64,000 bases of DNA from Nakaseomyces glabratus (Eukaryota > Ascomycota > Saccharomycetes > Saccharomycetales > Saccharomycetaceae). Below, one piece after another: positions 49,243-57,478 of this stretch. The DNA is taken from assembly GCF_010111755.1 (NCBI RefSeq), contig NC_088962.1:992001-1056000 (forward strand), in the 5' to 3' direction. The position numbers and the translations under genes are program-made. The notes under the pieces were generated by a model that was not told the DNA's origin, made no database searches, and saw nothing but the letters and a program-made list of their open reading frames with translations. Within the stretch, counting starts at the first letter, position 1, and each line of letters starts with the position of its first letter.

Positions 49243-50085
49243 TCACATAGAGTATTTGTTATGCATCAGATAACTAGGGTTTGATTCTAGCAGTAAACCT
49301 GGACCTGCCACATATGCGGGGCTTTCCATTTCATTTTGTTGGTCTCCAAGCAAGTCCCCATCTGAGGCCAACGATTTGAATAGCGTCACAGCCGATGTCA
49401 ATAATCCATTAGACCTTTCGTTGTAAGCATTTAGTTTAGTTATCCACTCTTCCATATTTGTGTTCATCACCATATGTATGTCCTTTGAAATTTGCTCAAT
49501 GAGGCTGCACCATAAGTGTGATATTTGTTCCAGACATTTATCATAGTAATAATTATTGCTTCCGGACTCAAACCGCGGTAGGTCCAATACCAGTTGTGTG
49601 CATGACTCTAGGAATTTTAGGGATTCATGTAGATCTGACTTCCTTGGGGGAAGATTATCCAGAGCGCAATCAACCAAGCAATTAAGCAACTCCGTAATGT
49701 ACGGTTTCATTCGCACAAATGCGTAATCGTCCAGATTTGTGTTATCGTAAGATCTGTTGTAAGGGATATTGCTGTACAACTGTTCAACTTTGCCCTTCAA
49801 CAACTGTTGGTATTTCTCAGACGCAAACTGGTAACTGCTCACTTTAGCCTGGAAAGTACTTCCAACTTCAGGGTGCTGTCTCATAACCTCCATCAGAACA
49901 GACATAAGCTGGTCCTTGCTCATCATCTCCAAACTCCTCTGCGGTGGCAATGGCTGCCCTTGCACATTCAACGCAGGTCTCCTCTTCCGCACACACTTCT
50001 GCACCTTGGGCGTCTCGTAGGACTCCTGGAAACTCCTTTTCCTCTTGCCATCCTCTTTCTTGCCCCAGAACATCTGTCCACTCAT
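49243..50085 (-). CDS. STS1: Proteasome nuclear localisation factor Sts1 (Cut8 family)
   Basis: Sts1 tethers proteasomes to the nuclear import machinery and nucleus. It has 280 residues against about 319 in S. cerevisiae. The N-terminal 45 residues are basic with bipartite nuclear signals (KKEDGKRKRSF, KCVRKRRPA). The Cut8-type helical region runs from about residue 50 (SLEMMSKDQLMSVLMEVMRQHPEVG) through YSNIPYNRSYDNTNLDDYAFVRMKPYI to about residue 230. Divergent from SQT1. A PACE-like GGTGGCAAG is in the shared promoter, which would suit Rpn4 control. Confidence 0.92.
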   Translation of the reverse strand: MSGQMFWGKKEDGKRKRSFQESYETPKVQKCVRKRRPALNVQGQPLPPQRSLEMMSKDQLMSVLMEVMRQHPEVGSTFQAKVSSYQFASEKYQQLLKGKVEQLYSNIPYNRSYDNTNLDDYAFVRMKPYITELLNCLVDCALDNLPPRKSDLHESLKFLESCTQLVLDLPRFESGSNNYYYDKCLEQISHLWCSLIEQISKDIHMVMNTNMEEWITKLNAYNERSNGLLTSAVTLFKSLASDGDLLGDQQNEMESPAYVAGPGLLLESNPSYLMHNKYSM

Positions 50086-50276
50086 ATTTATTTCAGACCT
50101 CTGCGAATAGTTTTTATCAAAACAACGGGACTCCTCTGCCTAACTGTAACAAACCGAAGCGTTACCTACTTATCACAGATAAACCTGGTTACCTCTGATT
50201 TGTAAAGCGTGGTTGAGGTTGTTGCTGTTGACATGCCCTTTTATAACAGTTGAAGGACCTCTTGATGCAAAATTTG

Positions 50277-50287
50277 TGAAAAATTTT
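50277..50287 (+). promoter_or_regulatory. RRPE element 1 (SQT1)
   Basis: TGAAAAATTTT, a perfect ribosomal RNA processing element, the Stb3 site, about 130 bp before the SQT1 ATG. Confidence 0.8.
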
Positions 50288-50314
50288 GGGAAGCCCCAGG
50301 AGAACAGCGAATTT

Positions 50315-50325
50315 TGAAAAATTTT
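50315..50325 (+). promoter_or_regulatory. RRPE element 2 (SQT1)
   Basis: A second perfect TGAAAAATTTT, 38 bp after the first and about 95 bp before the ATG. RRPE followed by PAC is the standard arrangement in ribosome-biogenesis promoters. Confidence 0.8.
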
Positions 50326-50345
50326 AGAAAATATATAAAAGAGAT

Positions 50346-50355
50346 GCGATGAGCT
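50346..50355 (+). promoter_or_regulatory. PAC element (SQT1)
   Basis: GCGATGAGCT, the consensus polymerase A and C box bound by Tod6/Dot6, about 65 bp before the SQT1 ATG. Confidence 0.85.
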
Positions 50356-50389
50356 CCAGCTACTCATGCTTGTAGACATTCTGCTGAAT

Positions 50390-50398
50390 GGTGGCAAG
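50390..50398 (+). promoter_or_regulatory. PACE-like element near STS1/SQT1
   Basis: GGTGGCAAG differs from the Rpn4 element GGTGGCAAA in the last base. It lies 22 bp before the SQT1 ATG and 305 bp before STS1. It makes sense for STS1 but may be chance. Confidence 0.4.
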
Positions 50399-50419
50399 AC
50401 TTAGGAATAGAACCAAAAG

Positions 50420-51709
50420 ATGGAACGTGAAGGGAGTCCCGAGGATGAGTTTATTGGCAACGATGAGGTTGACCAAGTGATTGAAGTTGAAGGTGGTGAG
50501 CCGATCGAGGAAGATGACGGTATGGATGAAGCTATGGAAGGCGGTGAAGTTGAGGAGACTATTGAGGTTGATCTGTCCAACAACTCGCGTACGTATTTTG
50601 ACAAGCACACTGACTCTGTGTTTGTAGTGGCGCACCATCCCAGCCTGCCGCTGGTGGCGTCCGGTGGCGCAGACAATGTAATCCATCTATGGACCTCTCA
50701 CTCACAACCACCTAAGTTTGCTGGTACCTTGAGTGGCCATACTGAGTCAGTTATAGCGGCTCACTTTACTCCAGATGGAAAGTTTTTGGTGTCTGCAGAC
50801 ATGACTGGTAAGTTATTAGTACATGCTTCTGTGAAAGGCGGTGCTCAATGGAAACTAGTGTCAGAGTTGCAAGAAGTCGAAGAGATCATATGGCTGAAGG
50901 TTCACCCTAAGGTCAGCGGTGCTTTTGCATTAGGTGCCACCGACGGCTCTGTTTGGTGCTATCAAATTAACGGTGAAGGTGCTTCCGCCACCGTTGAACA
51001 ACTGATGAGTGGGTTCTCTCATCAAAGTGAGTGTACAATGGGTGAGTTTATCAATATTGAAAAGAGTGAAGAACTAGGTACTTTGGACTTGGTCACATGC
51101 TCTCTTGATAGCAGTATTGTAAGTTGGAACTGTTACACCGGCCAAGTAAACTTCAAGATCGCTCAACCTGAGCTGAAAGGTATGGAATGTCCTTGGATTT
51201 CTCTATCAGTTGCGCCTGTGGAAATGACTAAAGGTAATGGTGGTATTTTGGCCTGTGGTTCCAACAATGGTGTGATAGCTATAATAAATTGTAACAACAA
51301 CGGTGCAGTATTACACTTGTCCGGTGTGATAGAATTAAAGCCAGACCAGGAAGAACTTGATTCATCAATCGAAAGTATCGCATGGGCTAAGGGTTTCCCA
51401 TTGATGGCTCTGGGTCTTGTCGGTGGTGAGGTGCTGCTCTATGACACCAACATGTGGAGAGTAAGGAGGAAGTTTGTCCTAGAAGACTCTGTCACAAAGA
51501 TAGTCTTTGACTCTAGAGACAACTTATTTGTTTCTTGCATCAACGGTAAGGTTTACGAGTACGACTCAAGAACTGGCCAAGAGAAATTCACCTTTTTAGG
51601 TCACAACATGGGTGTACTAGATTTCATAATAACAGAAATGGGCGGTGACAAGCGCCTAATAACTGCTGGTGATGAAGGTGTGTCTCTAGTTTTCGACGTC
51701 CAAGCTTAG
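50420..51709 (+). CDS. SQT1: WD-repeat chaperone of Rpl10, Sqt1
   Basis: Sqt1 is the dedicated chaperone that binds nascent ribosomal protein uL16/Rpl10 and delivers it to the 60S subunit. It has 429 residues against 431 in S. cerevisiae. The N-terminal 55 residues are strongly acidic (DDGMDEAMEGGEVEETIEVDL). An eight-bladed WD40 propeller follows, with repeats such as HTDSVFVVAHHPSLPLVASGGADNVIHLW, SGHTESVIAAHFTPDGKFLVSADMTG and LGHNMGVLDFIITE. The promoter has two RRPE and one PAC element, agreeing with this role. Confidence 0.95.
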   Translation: MEREGSPEDEFIGNDEVDQVIEVEGGEPIEEDDGMDEAMEGGEVEETIEVDLSNNSRTYFDKHTDSVFVVAHHPSLPLVASGGADNVIHLWTSHSQPPKFAGTLSGHTESVIAAHFTPDGKFLVSADMTGKLLVHASVKGGAQWKLVSELQEVEEIIWLKVHPKVSGAFALGATDGSVWCYQINGEGASATVEQLMSGFSHQSECTMGEFINIEKSEELGTLDLVTCSLDSSIVSWNCYTGQVNFKIAQPELKGMECPWISLSVAPVEMTKGNGGILACGSNNGVIAIINCNNNGAVLHLSGVIELKPDQEELDSSIESIAWAKGFPLMALGLVGGEVLLYDTNMWRVRRKFVLEDSVTKIVFDSRDNLFVSCINGKVYEYDSRTGQEKFTFLGHNMGVLDFIITEMGGDKRLITAGDEGVSLVFDVQA

Positions 51710-52202
51710 ACAACAATCCTATCCTAAAAGATTAAAATCTATTCTACAATTTCCATTCTTTTCTTTTCCTCTCTACTTTTTATTTAATTCAACAAGATTA
51801 ACCCCAATTAGTTTCTTTCTGCATTTTATACACATAAGTAATTTCCCCCCAAATCAAATACACTAAGTAACTGATATACCTGTACCTTTCTGTACCGCTA
51901 TCACAAAGCAAAGACATACACATATGACATTCAGACCAGTCTGTAATATCCATGATGCCTCCCATCACACTCATTATCATCTTGCTGCCCAGCATGACAT
52001 CCTTGTACGGAGTATTCTTAGCCAACTACCGCATCCGGACGCATTTTGAAAAAAAAATCAGAAAATTTGCGATGAGCTTTCGAAAGCTCATCGCATAATC
52101 TTAGTTATGAGACAATAGTTTTAAAATAGGTCACTGTATTTGTAACGATTGCTGTATTTATTGTGAAAGCGGTCAGCAAGCATTGACAAGAGACAGAAGA
52201 AT
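51710..52202. other. SQT1-URB1 intergenic region
   Basis: 493 bp joining the YIR block to the YKL block, so a rearrangement point relative to S. cerevisiae. It contains the URB1 promoter with a palindromic PAC pair. No RNA gene seen. Confidence 0.6.
52069..52094. promoter_or_regulatory. Palindromic double PAC element of URB1
   Basis: Two full PAC boxes (GCGATGAGCT) face each other in a perfect 26-bp palindrome with arms GCGATGAGCTTTC and GAAAGCTCATCGC and no spacer. An RRPE-like GAAAATTT (52061-52068) touches the left arm. It lies about 110 bp before the URB1 ATG. Binding by Tod6/Dot6 is inferred. Confidence 0.85.
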
Positions 52203-55200
52203 ATGTCTACCAATGAGCAAAGGGGCAAGTCCTTTAAGGCAGACAATGTCATGGAGAACAGCACCTCTGAAAACAGACTGAGGGAAGTAGTAGATGAATT
52301 ATTCCCACAAGCTGAGAGTTATAACTATAGTGATCTGATCCTTTTATGTGAGCGTGGGTTTTTGAATCAGGTTGTTCAAAGTTGGTCATATTTCGCGCAA
52401 GTTAATAACCATGTTAGGTTTGGTAAGTTGACAAACCTGCTTTTTAAGACATTAGTGGTGCTGGGACGTGATACCAGCATTGAAATCCATGGTTCTGCTC
52501 TGATTAAGTTGATCTTAGAGCAATATGCGAAGGTAATGTATAGAGGGTTGAGTTCAATGAGAAGAGGTAACACAATTCCTACTCTAAAACTGATGAAACA
52601 AATTATACACTTCGGTGAAGGCAAGCATCTTCAAGACTTTTTAAGTTACTTTGATCTCAAATTATCTATAATTCCTAAAATTTTAACGCCTTCTAAAGCA
52701 GAATTAAATGAACCAACAGATGCTCCATCTTATAGAGAATACTTCATCAGCTTTTTCATTGAACTGATCGCAAAGGCTCCAACTATCATAAGAAAGGATA
52801 TTCTAATGGACAATTATAAAATTCTTAGTGCGTGGTTTAAGTTTATGGACAAGGCCGATAGCCACGAAATACTCTTACAGACAATCACATTGTTTATCAA
52901 CTCAATATTATTAGAGCCAAGTTTCAAGAAGATGACTAAAACGAAAGTCTTGAACGAAATGGTTCTCATGAAGCTGCACACTCTATACTATGCTGGCGAC
53001 AAAACTCTGAAAAAGAAAGTCAACGAATTCTTCAAAATTTATGGTTCAGATCCAGTGCACTCAGTTGCATTCACAGATGATTGCGTATGGTTCAAAACTT
53101 CTCCATATAATAATGATCAAAAAGGTGTTACGATTACAATAAACCAAAGGAACTTTACCATATATAACAAATTATTATTCAACCTATTGAAAATATTCAA
53201 GCCCTGGGACGATGTTATGCAGACTAATACTGTGGTAAGCATTTTAAAAAATGTTCCTGAATTGGTAGCTCCATATTCTCATTACTTGCTCTCATTAGGA
53301 AACCATGATCCTAATATCACATCCTACTGGTCTGGTTTGACGTTGTTATATGGAAAAATCATACGTTTAGATATACCCAAATTTATGACTGTAGTCGAAA
53401 CTGATGAGGTTCCCGATGCTACTATTGTAATTGAGAGCATCATTCCAGCCCCACTTTCGAAAGGGTCTAGTACAAAAACTCTTCAATACGATAACTATTT
53501 AGTTAAGATGATGGGAGCACAACTTCTTGTATTTTCATTCCAAAAACTAAGAAAAGTGTTTGATCTATATGAAATGAAGGGCTGGTCATCAAAGAAGTTA
53601 GAACTAAGCTCATTGTTCTTGTCCAGGATCCCCGAAATGGCTGTCATATCAAATGCACTAAACCAAGTGTACTCGAACTCTCCAAAAAAACTCATATTAC
53701 TACTAACATTAACCATGATATTACGCGAGTATGCTGAATTATTCCCAAACTTGTTTTCCTTGAACTTGCCTTCTTCCAATATATTTATGGATATTTTAGC
53801 AAAGGAATCTTTCAATGAAATAGAATTTGCAATTCTGGATAACTTTTTGAAATTCCAACCTTACTGTGGGTCTCAAACTAAGTGGTGGACTTCTACTGAA
53901 TCCCAAAGATCTCTTTTCACATCAATGATTTTACTAGGCGCTACTAAGGATCTATCCATCAGAAAAAAGGTCGAAACCCTTTTGGATGGTCTAATTAAGA
54001 ATACAATCATCTTCAGCACTGGATTAATTAAACCCATAGCAGCATTAATTAACAGTCTAGAAGCTGTCTGTAAGACAGACTCCAATGGAGAACAGATAAA
54101 TAAAATTGCCACATTATTAGATTCATCTATCATGAGATGTATCAACACACCCTATAAATACTCCGATAAAGCAACAAATTTCAACCAGATATCACCATTT
54201 ATTGTGACCCTAACTGAACAATGGAAATTTGTAGACAAATCAACTGATTATGATTTAGTCTTAAACTGGCTAATGATACTTACCAGAAATCTATGGGTTG
54301 TGGGTGAGTCAAGAGATGGGATTCTGGCACTTCTAAGAAAGGAATTACCTGAATCCACAGGGGAAATCAATGATTATTTCGATATAAATATCTACTCCAA
54401 CAATGAAAATTGCATCAAGGAAAATGATCATATACTAAAACAAATGACCGATCAATCATTCTTTCAAATGATTACACTATCAAGTGTTAAAGAACTCTCA
54501 AAGGGCTCTGCCCGTATTCCAACATCACAGTTCGATTGCGCTAGTCTTTTCTTTTATCTAGAACTGATTATATTAGATGCAAACATTGCTTTCGACAAAA
54601 TCTGTGAGCATTCTATAATGAATGCTATTAGTATGATAGATGGCTACTTACAAACGGATGTATCATTTAAAATTCAAGATATTACTAATATTGAAAATAT
54701 TTTAAGAATTTTATGTACCTCTAGTGAGGATATGAAAAAAGGTAGTTTTGCAATGCTGAAGTATTTTGATTTGTTGATTAGCAACAACATCAAGTCCCCA
54801 GCTTTCTCAAAATTTATCTTAGATCTTTTAAACTCGTCAAAGTTCAACTACACATCATCATTTACTACTTTATTTCCTAAAATTATTGAATATCTGAATG
54901 GTTATGAACTTGAAAAGATCAATGACAAGAGCATATTAGCTTCCGATCCTACAACTGCTGTGCGAAAACTAGCAACAGAAACTGACGCGACTATATCATT
55001 TGAGTTGCTTGAAGCGTGTATTGCAGAGAGCGAACAAAGTGACAATGCATTATCTCTGGTGACAGTCATCAAAGATGGAAGGGTGGAATGTGATGATAGT
55101 TCAAAATTGATAGCTGCTGTTATTGACAAAACTGAATTGTTATCAGCTTTTTTCCAGTCTAATTATTTCGATGAAAAGAAGATAGAAAGTTATATTAGCG

Positions 55201-57239
55201 TTATCAATTCGCCATCACCTTGTTTAGCATTACATATCCGTGATGTTACAAACAACCCAATTGCGACTGAGTATGTTTATAAGGTGGCTGACTATTGTAT
55301 TAAAAATTTGAACAATCTCACAGATTCAGAAATGGAAAACTTTTTGAAAATAATAGTAGAAGACACTGAAATCCTAAATCAAGAAAACCTTTTAAGGGTT
55401 TCTGAGTTTGCCTTAGAAGAATATCACCATAAATTCCGTGCAGTTAATGTGCTTCTAGTTAGAAATATTGTGGCGATAGATGATGCTTTGAAGAAAAAAT
55501 GGCTCACAAAATTGGTGCTTTACATAACTAAATATCTTTCTGAGAGAGAGAATATGAATTTCAATTTCAAGGAGCTCATTAAAGCTACGGATGACTACTT
55601 CTCAGATTTCAATATTTGGGAAAATGTAGCACCATCACTTCTGAACACTCAATTAGAAGTCATACTACAAAGCAAATGGATAAGCAATACCGATATTTTA
55701 CACTACCTAATCAAACTTACTTTGGGCTCCTCAAAAAAAATTGCTTCCCAGAGAGTCATTCAACTATTACTAAACAATGAGAACATCACTTTAAATGACA
55801 ACAAGGCCAACTACATTACGAAGTATTTAACTGCTCTTTTGATAAACAGTATATGCGCAACTGACATAAAAAATACCTGTACTACGCTAACCTTAAGAAA
55901 GTGTGTCTCCTTTTATAGAGGAAGTCTTGCAGCCCATGATAGAGTTTTATTGAATGTCATCGAAACAGCAGAGGCACAAACTGGCTCTTCTTGGATCAAT
56001 GACGTGATAACTTGGGATTACATTCAAAATGCAGGTGATGTATTGGATGTTGTTTCTGACATTAATTTGATCAGTCAAATAAATGGTGGATTTGTCGTAA
56101 CGCTGAGAAAGGACTTTATCGAGAACACTTGCAAGTTTGCTGGTCAAGTTGGTAGACCTAATTTTACGGATGATATCAGATCAGAGCTACAGCATATTGA
56201 TTCAAACAACAATGACTCATTTTTTGATTCAATCAACCGGACTCCTCGCAATGTTTTAGAATCCTGCTATGACCCATACGCACTAATGCTAATATCCATA
56301 CAAAATGACGAGTTGGTACAAGCAGCCAGCCATGCGGAATTAAAAGAATCTGTTAATCACACCTACAGAATGGACGTTCAGAAATTTCTGGATGCTGCTC
56401 TTTTTCAAGTAGTCATCACTTGTCTAGCATGGGATGGCACAATTTCTGATGTGGCCAATATTATTCTAAAACAACTTTTGATCTCCCTATCTGAAATAAA
56501 GGAAACTAGTGATCTCTTTATCTTTAAACTTTTGCTTCAAAAAATAATATTTAGTATCGAACATGCAAAAGCACGCAGCAAGAACTCTTCTCTTCCTAAA
56601 GTTGTATTTCATTTCATTTCCCGGTTAATACCATTACTGATGGATCCAGCTAATCCTCTATACGAAAGCGCCTATAGATGGGTCCTTGACAGTCCTTTTA
56701 TTAGAAGTAATGAAATCCCACTAACTCATAACTTTATTGAGATCTCAGAATCCGGGAGTAACCATGAGACCTACTTCAAACAATTAGTTTGGGTATTGGA
56801 ATCATTGGAGCAAGGTATCATTGATAAACACGACCTTGGTATACTTAAATCTAAAGGAGTATTAGATTGGTTGCTAAGTTTGCCAAACATCAATTGCTTA
56901 TCTGTTAGAATTCAGGGACTAATATCTTCAATAATTTACAGACTGCAAAGAATTGAGAATGGTGGAGTTTCCTTAATTACAAGATTTGCTGGAATATCCT
57001 CCTTTGAAATGCGCTCCGTAATTCTGAATGATAAACTACGGGAAGCTAAGGCTAATATCGAAAAAAATGACAAAAATACCAACCATCAGCGTCAATACTT
57101 GGTGACAAAAGAGCAGCAACTTGCTAGCGAGGAAATACTGGAAGGTTTTGCGACTATTATACAGTCCCAAAAACGTTTGAGAGAATGGACTAACTATGAT
57201 GAGGACAATATCCTCAAAAGAATATGTCACAGTAAGTAA
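52203..57239 (+). CDS. URB1: Nucleolar pre-60S factor Urb1 (Npa1)
   Basis: Urb1/Npa1 is a large nucleolar scaffold of early pre-60S particles, needed for 25S and 5.8S rRNA maturation. It has 1678 residues against about 1764 in S. cerevisiae. The conserved Npa1 N-terminal domain spans about residues 65-380 (LLCERGFLNQVVQSWSYFAQVNNH, LKLMKQIIHFGEGKHLQDFL). The remainder is a long alpha-helical repeat protein without membrane segments, with a conserved C-terminal region (SAYRWVLDSPFIRSNEIPL, LSVRIQGLISSIIYRLQ). The order URB1-PUT3-ATP7-HCS1 with these orientations equals S. cerevisiae YKL014C-YKL015W-YKL016C-YKL017C read in reverse. Confidence 0.95.
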   Translation: MSTNEQRGKSFKADNVMENSTSENRLREVVDELFPQAESYNYSDLILLCERGFLNQVVQSWSYFAQVNNHVRFGKLTNLLFKTLVVLGRDTSIEIHGSALIKLILEQYAKVMYRGLSSMRRGNTIPTLKLMKQIIHFGEGKHLQDFLSYFDLKLSIIPKILTPSKAELNEPTDAPSYREYFISFFIELIAKAPTIIRKDILMDNYKILSAWFKFMDKADSHEILLQTITLFINSILLEPSFKKMTKTKVLNEMVLMKLHTLYYAGDKTLKKKVNEFFKIYGSDPVHSVAFTDDCVWFKTSPYNNDQKGVTITINQRNFTIYNKLLFNLLKIFKPWDDVMQTNTVVSILKNVPELVAPYSHYLLSLGNHDPNITSYWSGLTLLYGKIIRLDIPKFMTVVETDEVPDATIVIESIIPAPLSKGSSTKTLQYDNYLVKMMGAQLLVFSFQKLRKVFDLYEMKGWSSKKLELSSLFLSRIPEMAVISNALNQVYSNSPKKLILLLTLTMILREYAELFPNLFSLNLPSSNIFMDILAKESFNEIEFAILDNFLKFQPYCGSQTKWWTSTESQRSLFTSMILLGATKDLSIRKKVETLLDGLIKNTIIFSTGLIKPIAALINSLEAVCKTDSNGEQINKIATLLDSSIMRCINTPYKYSDKATNFNQISPFIVTLTEQWKFVDKSTDYDLVLNWLMILTRNLWVVGESRDGILALLRKELPESTGEINDYFDINIYSNNENCIKENDHILKQMTDQSFFQMITLSSVKELSKGSARIPTSQFDCASLFFYLELIILDANIAFDKICEHSIMNAISMIDGYLQTDVSFKIQDITNIENILRILCTSSEDMKKGSFAMLKYFDLLISNNIKSPAFSKFILDLLNSSKFNYTSSFTTLFPKIIEYLNGYELEKINDKSILASDPTTAVRKLATETDATISFELLEACIAESEQSDNALSLVTVIKDGRVECDDSSKLIAAVIDKTELLSAFFQSNYFDEKKIESYISVINSPSPCLALHIRDVTNNPIATEYVYKVADYCIKNLNNLTDSEMENFLKIIVEDTEILNQENLLRVSEFALEEYHHKFRAVNVLLVRNIVAIDDALKKKWLTKLVLYITKYLSERENMNFNFKELIKATDDYFSDFNIWENVAPSLLNTQLEVILQSKWISNTDILHYLIKLTLGSSKKIASQRVIQLLLNNENITLNDNKANYITKYLTALLINSICATDIKNTCTTLTLRKCVSFYRGSLAAHDRVLLNVIETAEAQTGSSWINDVITWDYIQNAGDVLDVVSDINLISQINGGFVVTLRKDFIENTCKFAGQVGRPNFTDDIRSELQHIDSNNNDSFFDSINRTPRNVLESCYDPYALMLISIQNDELVQAASHAELKESVNHTYRMDVQKFLDAALFQVVITCLAWDGTISDVANIILKQLLISLSEIKETSDLFIFKLLLQKIIFSIEHAKARSKNSSLPKVVFHFISRLIPLLMDPANPLYESAYRWVLDSPFIRSNEIPLTHNFIEISESGSNHETYFKQLVWVLESLEQGIIDKHDLGILKSKGVLDWLLSLPNINCLSVRIQGLISSIIYRLQRIENGGVSLITRFAGISSFEMRSVILNDKLREAKANIEKNDKNTNHQRQYLVTKEQQLASEEILEGFATIIQSQKRLREWTNYDEDNILKRICHSK

Positions 57240-57478
57240 ACAATTACGTATTTATACATTGCATTACAATAAAGCATATAGCATCCTTAGCCCCATCATA
57301 CTGTGTTGTGCAGGACTGTAATATCCTTACATTCCTTTTAGTCTCAGGAAAATCAAGGTATAATAATATATTCCTGATATGGAAATTTTGGTTCCCCATG
57401 ATTAAAAAATTTGGTAAACTAACAAGAATATCTATTTATTATTAAAAGCTATAAAATACAATGATATCAGAAATTTAA

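Larger units (their letters stand above)
50086..50419. other. STS1/SQT1 divergent promoter region
   Basis: 334 bp with a dense set of sites in its SQT1-proximal half: two RRPE elements, a TATA-like TATATAAA (50332-50339), a PAC element and a PACE-like element. Confidence 0.7.
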
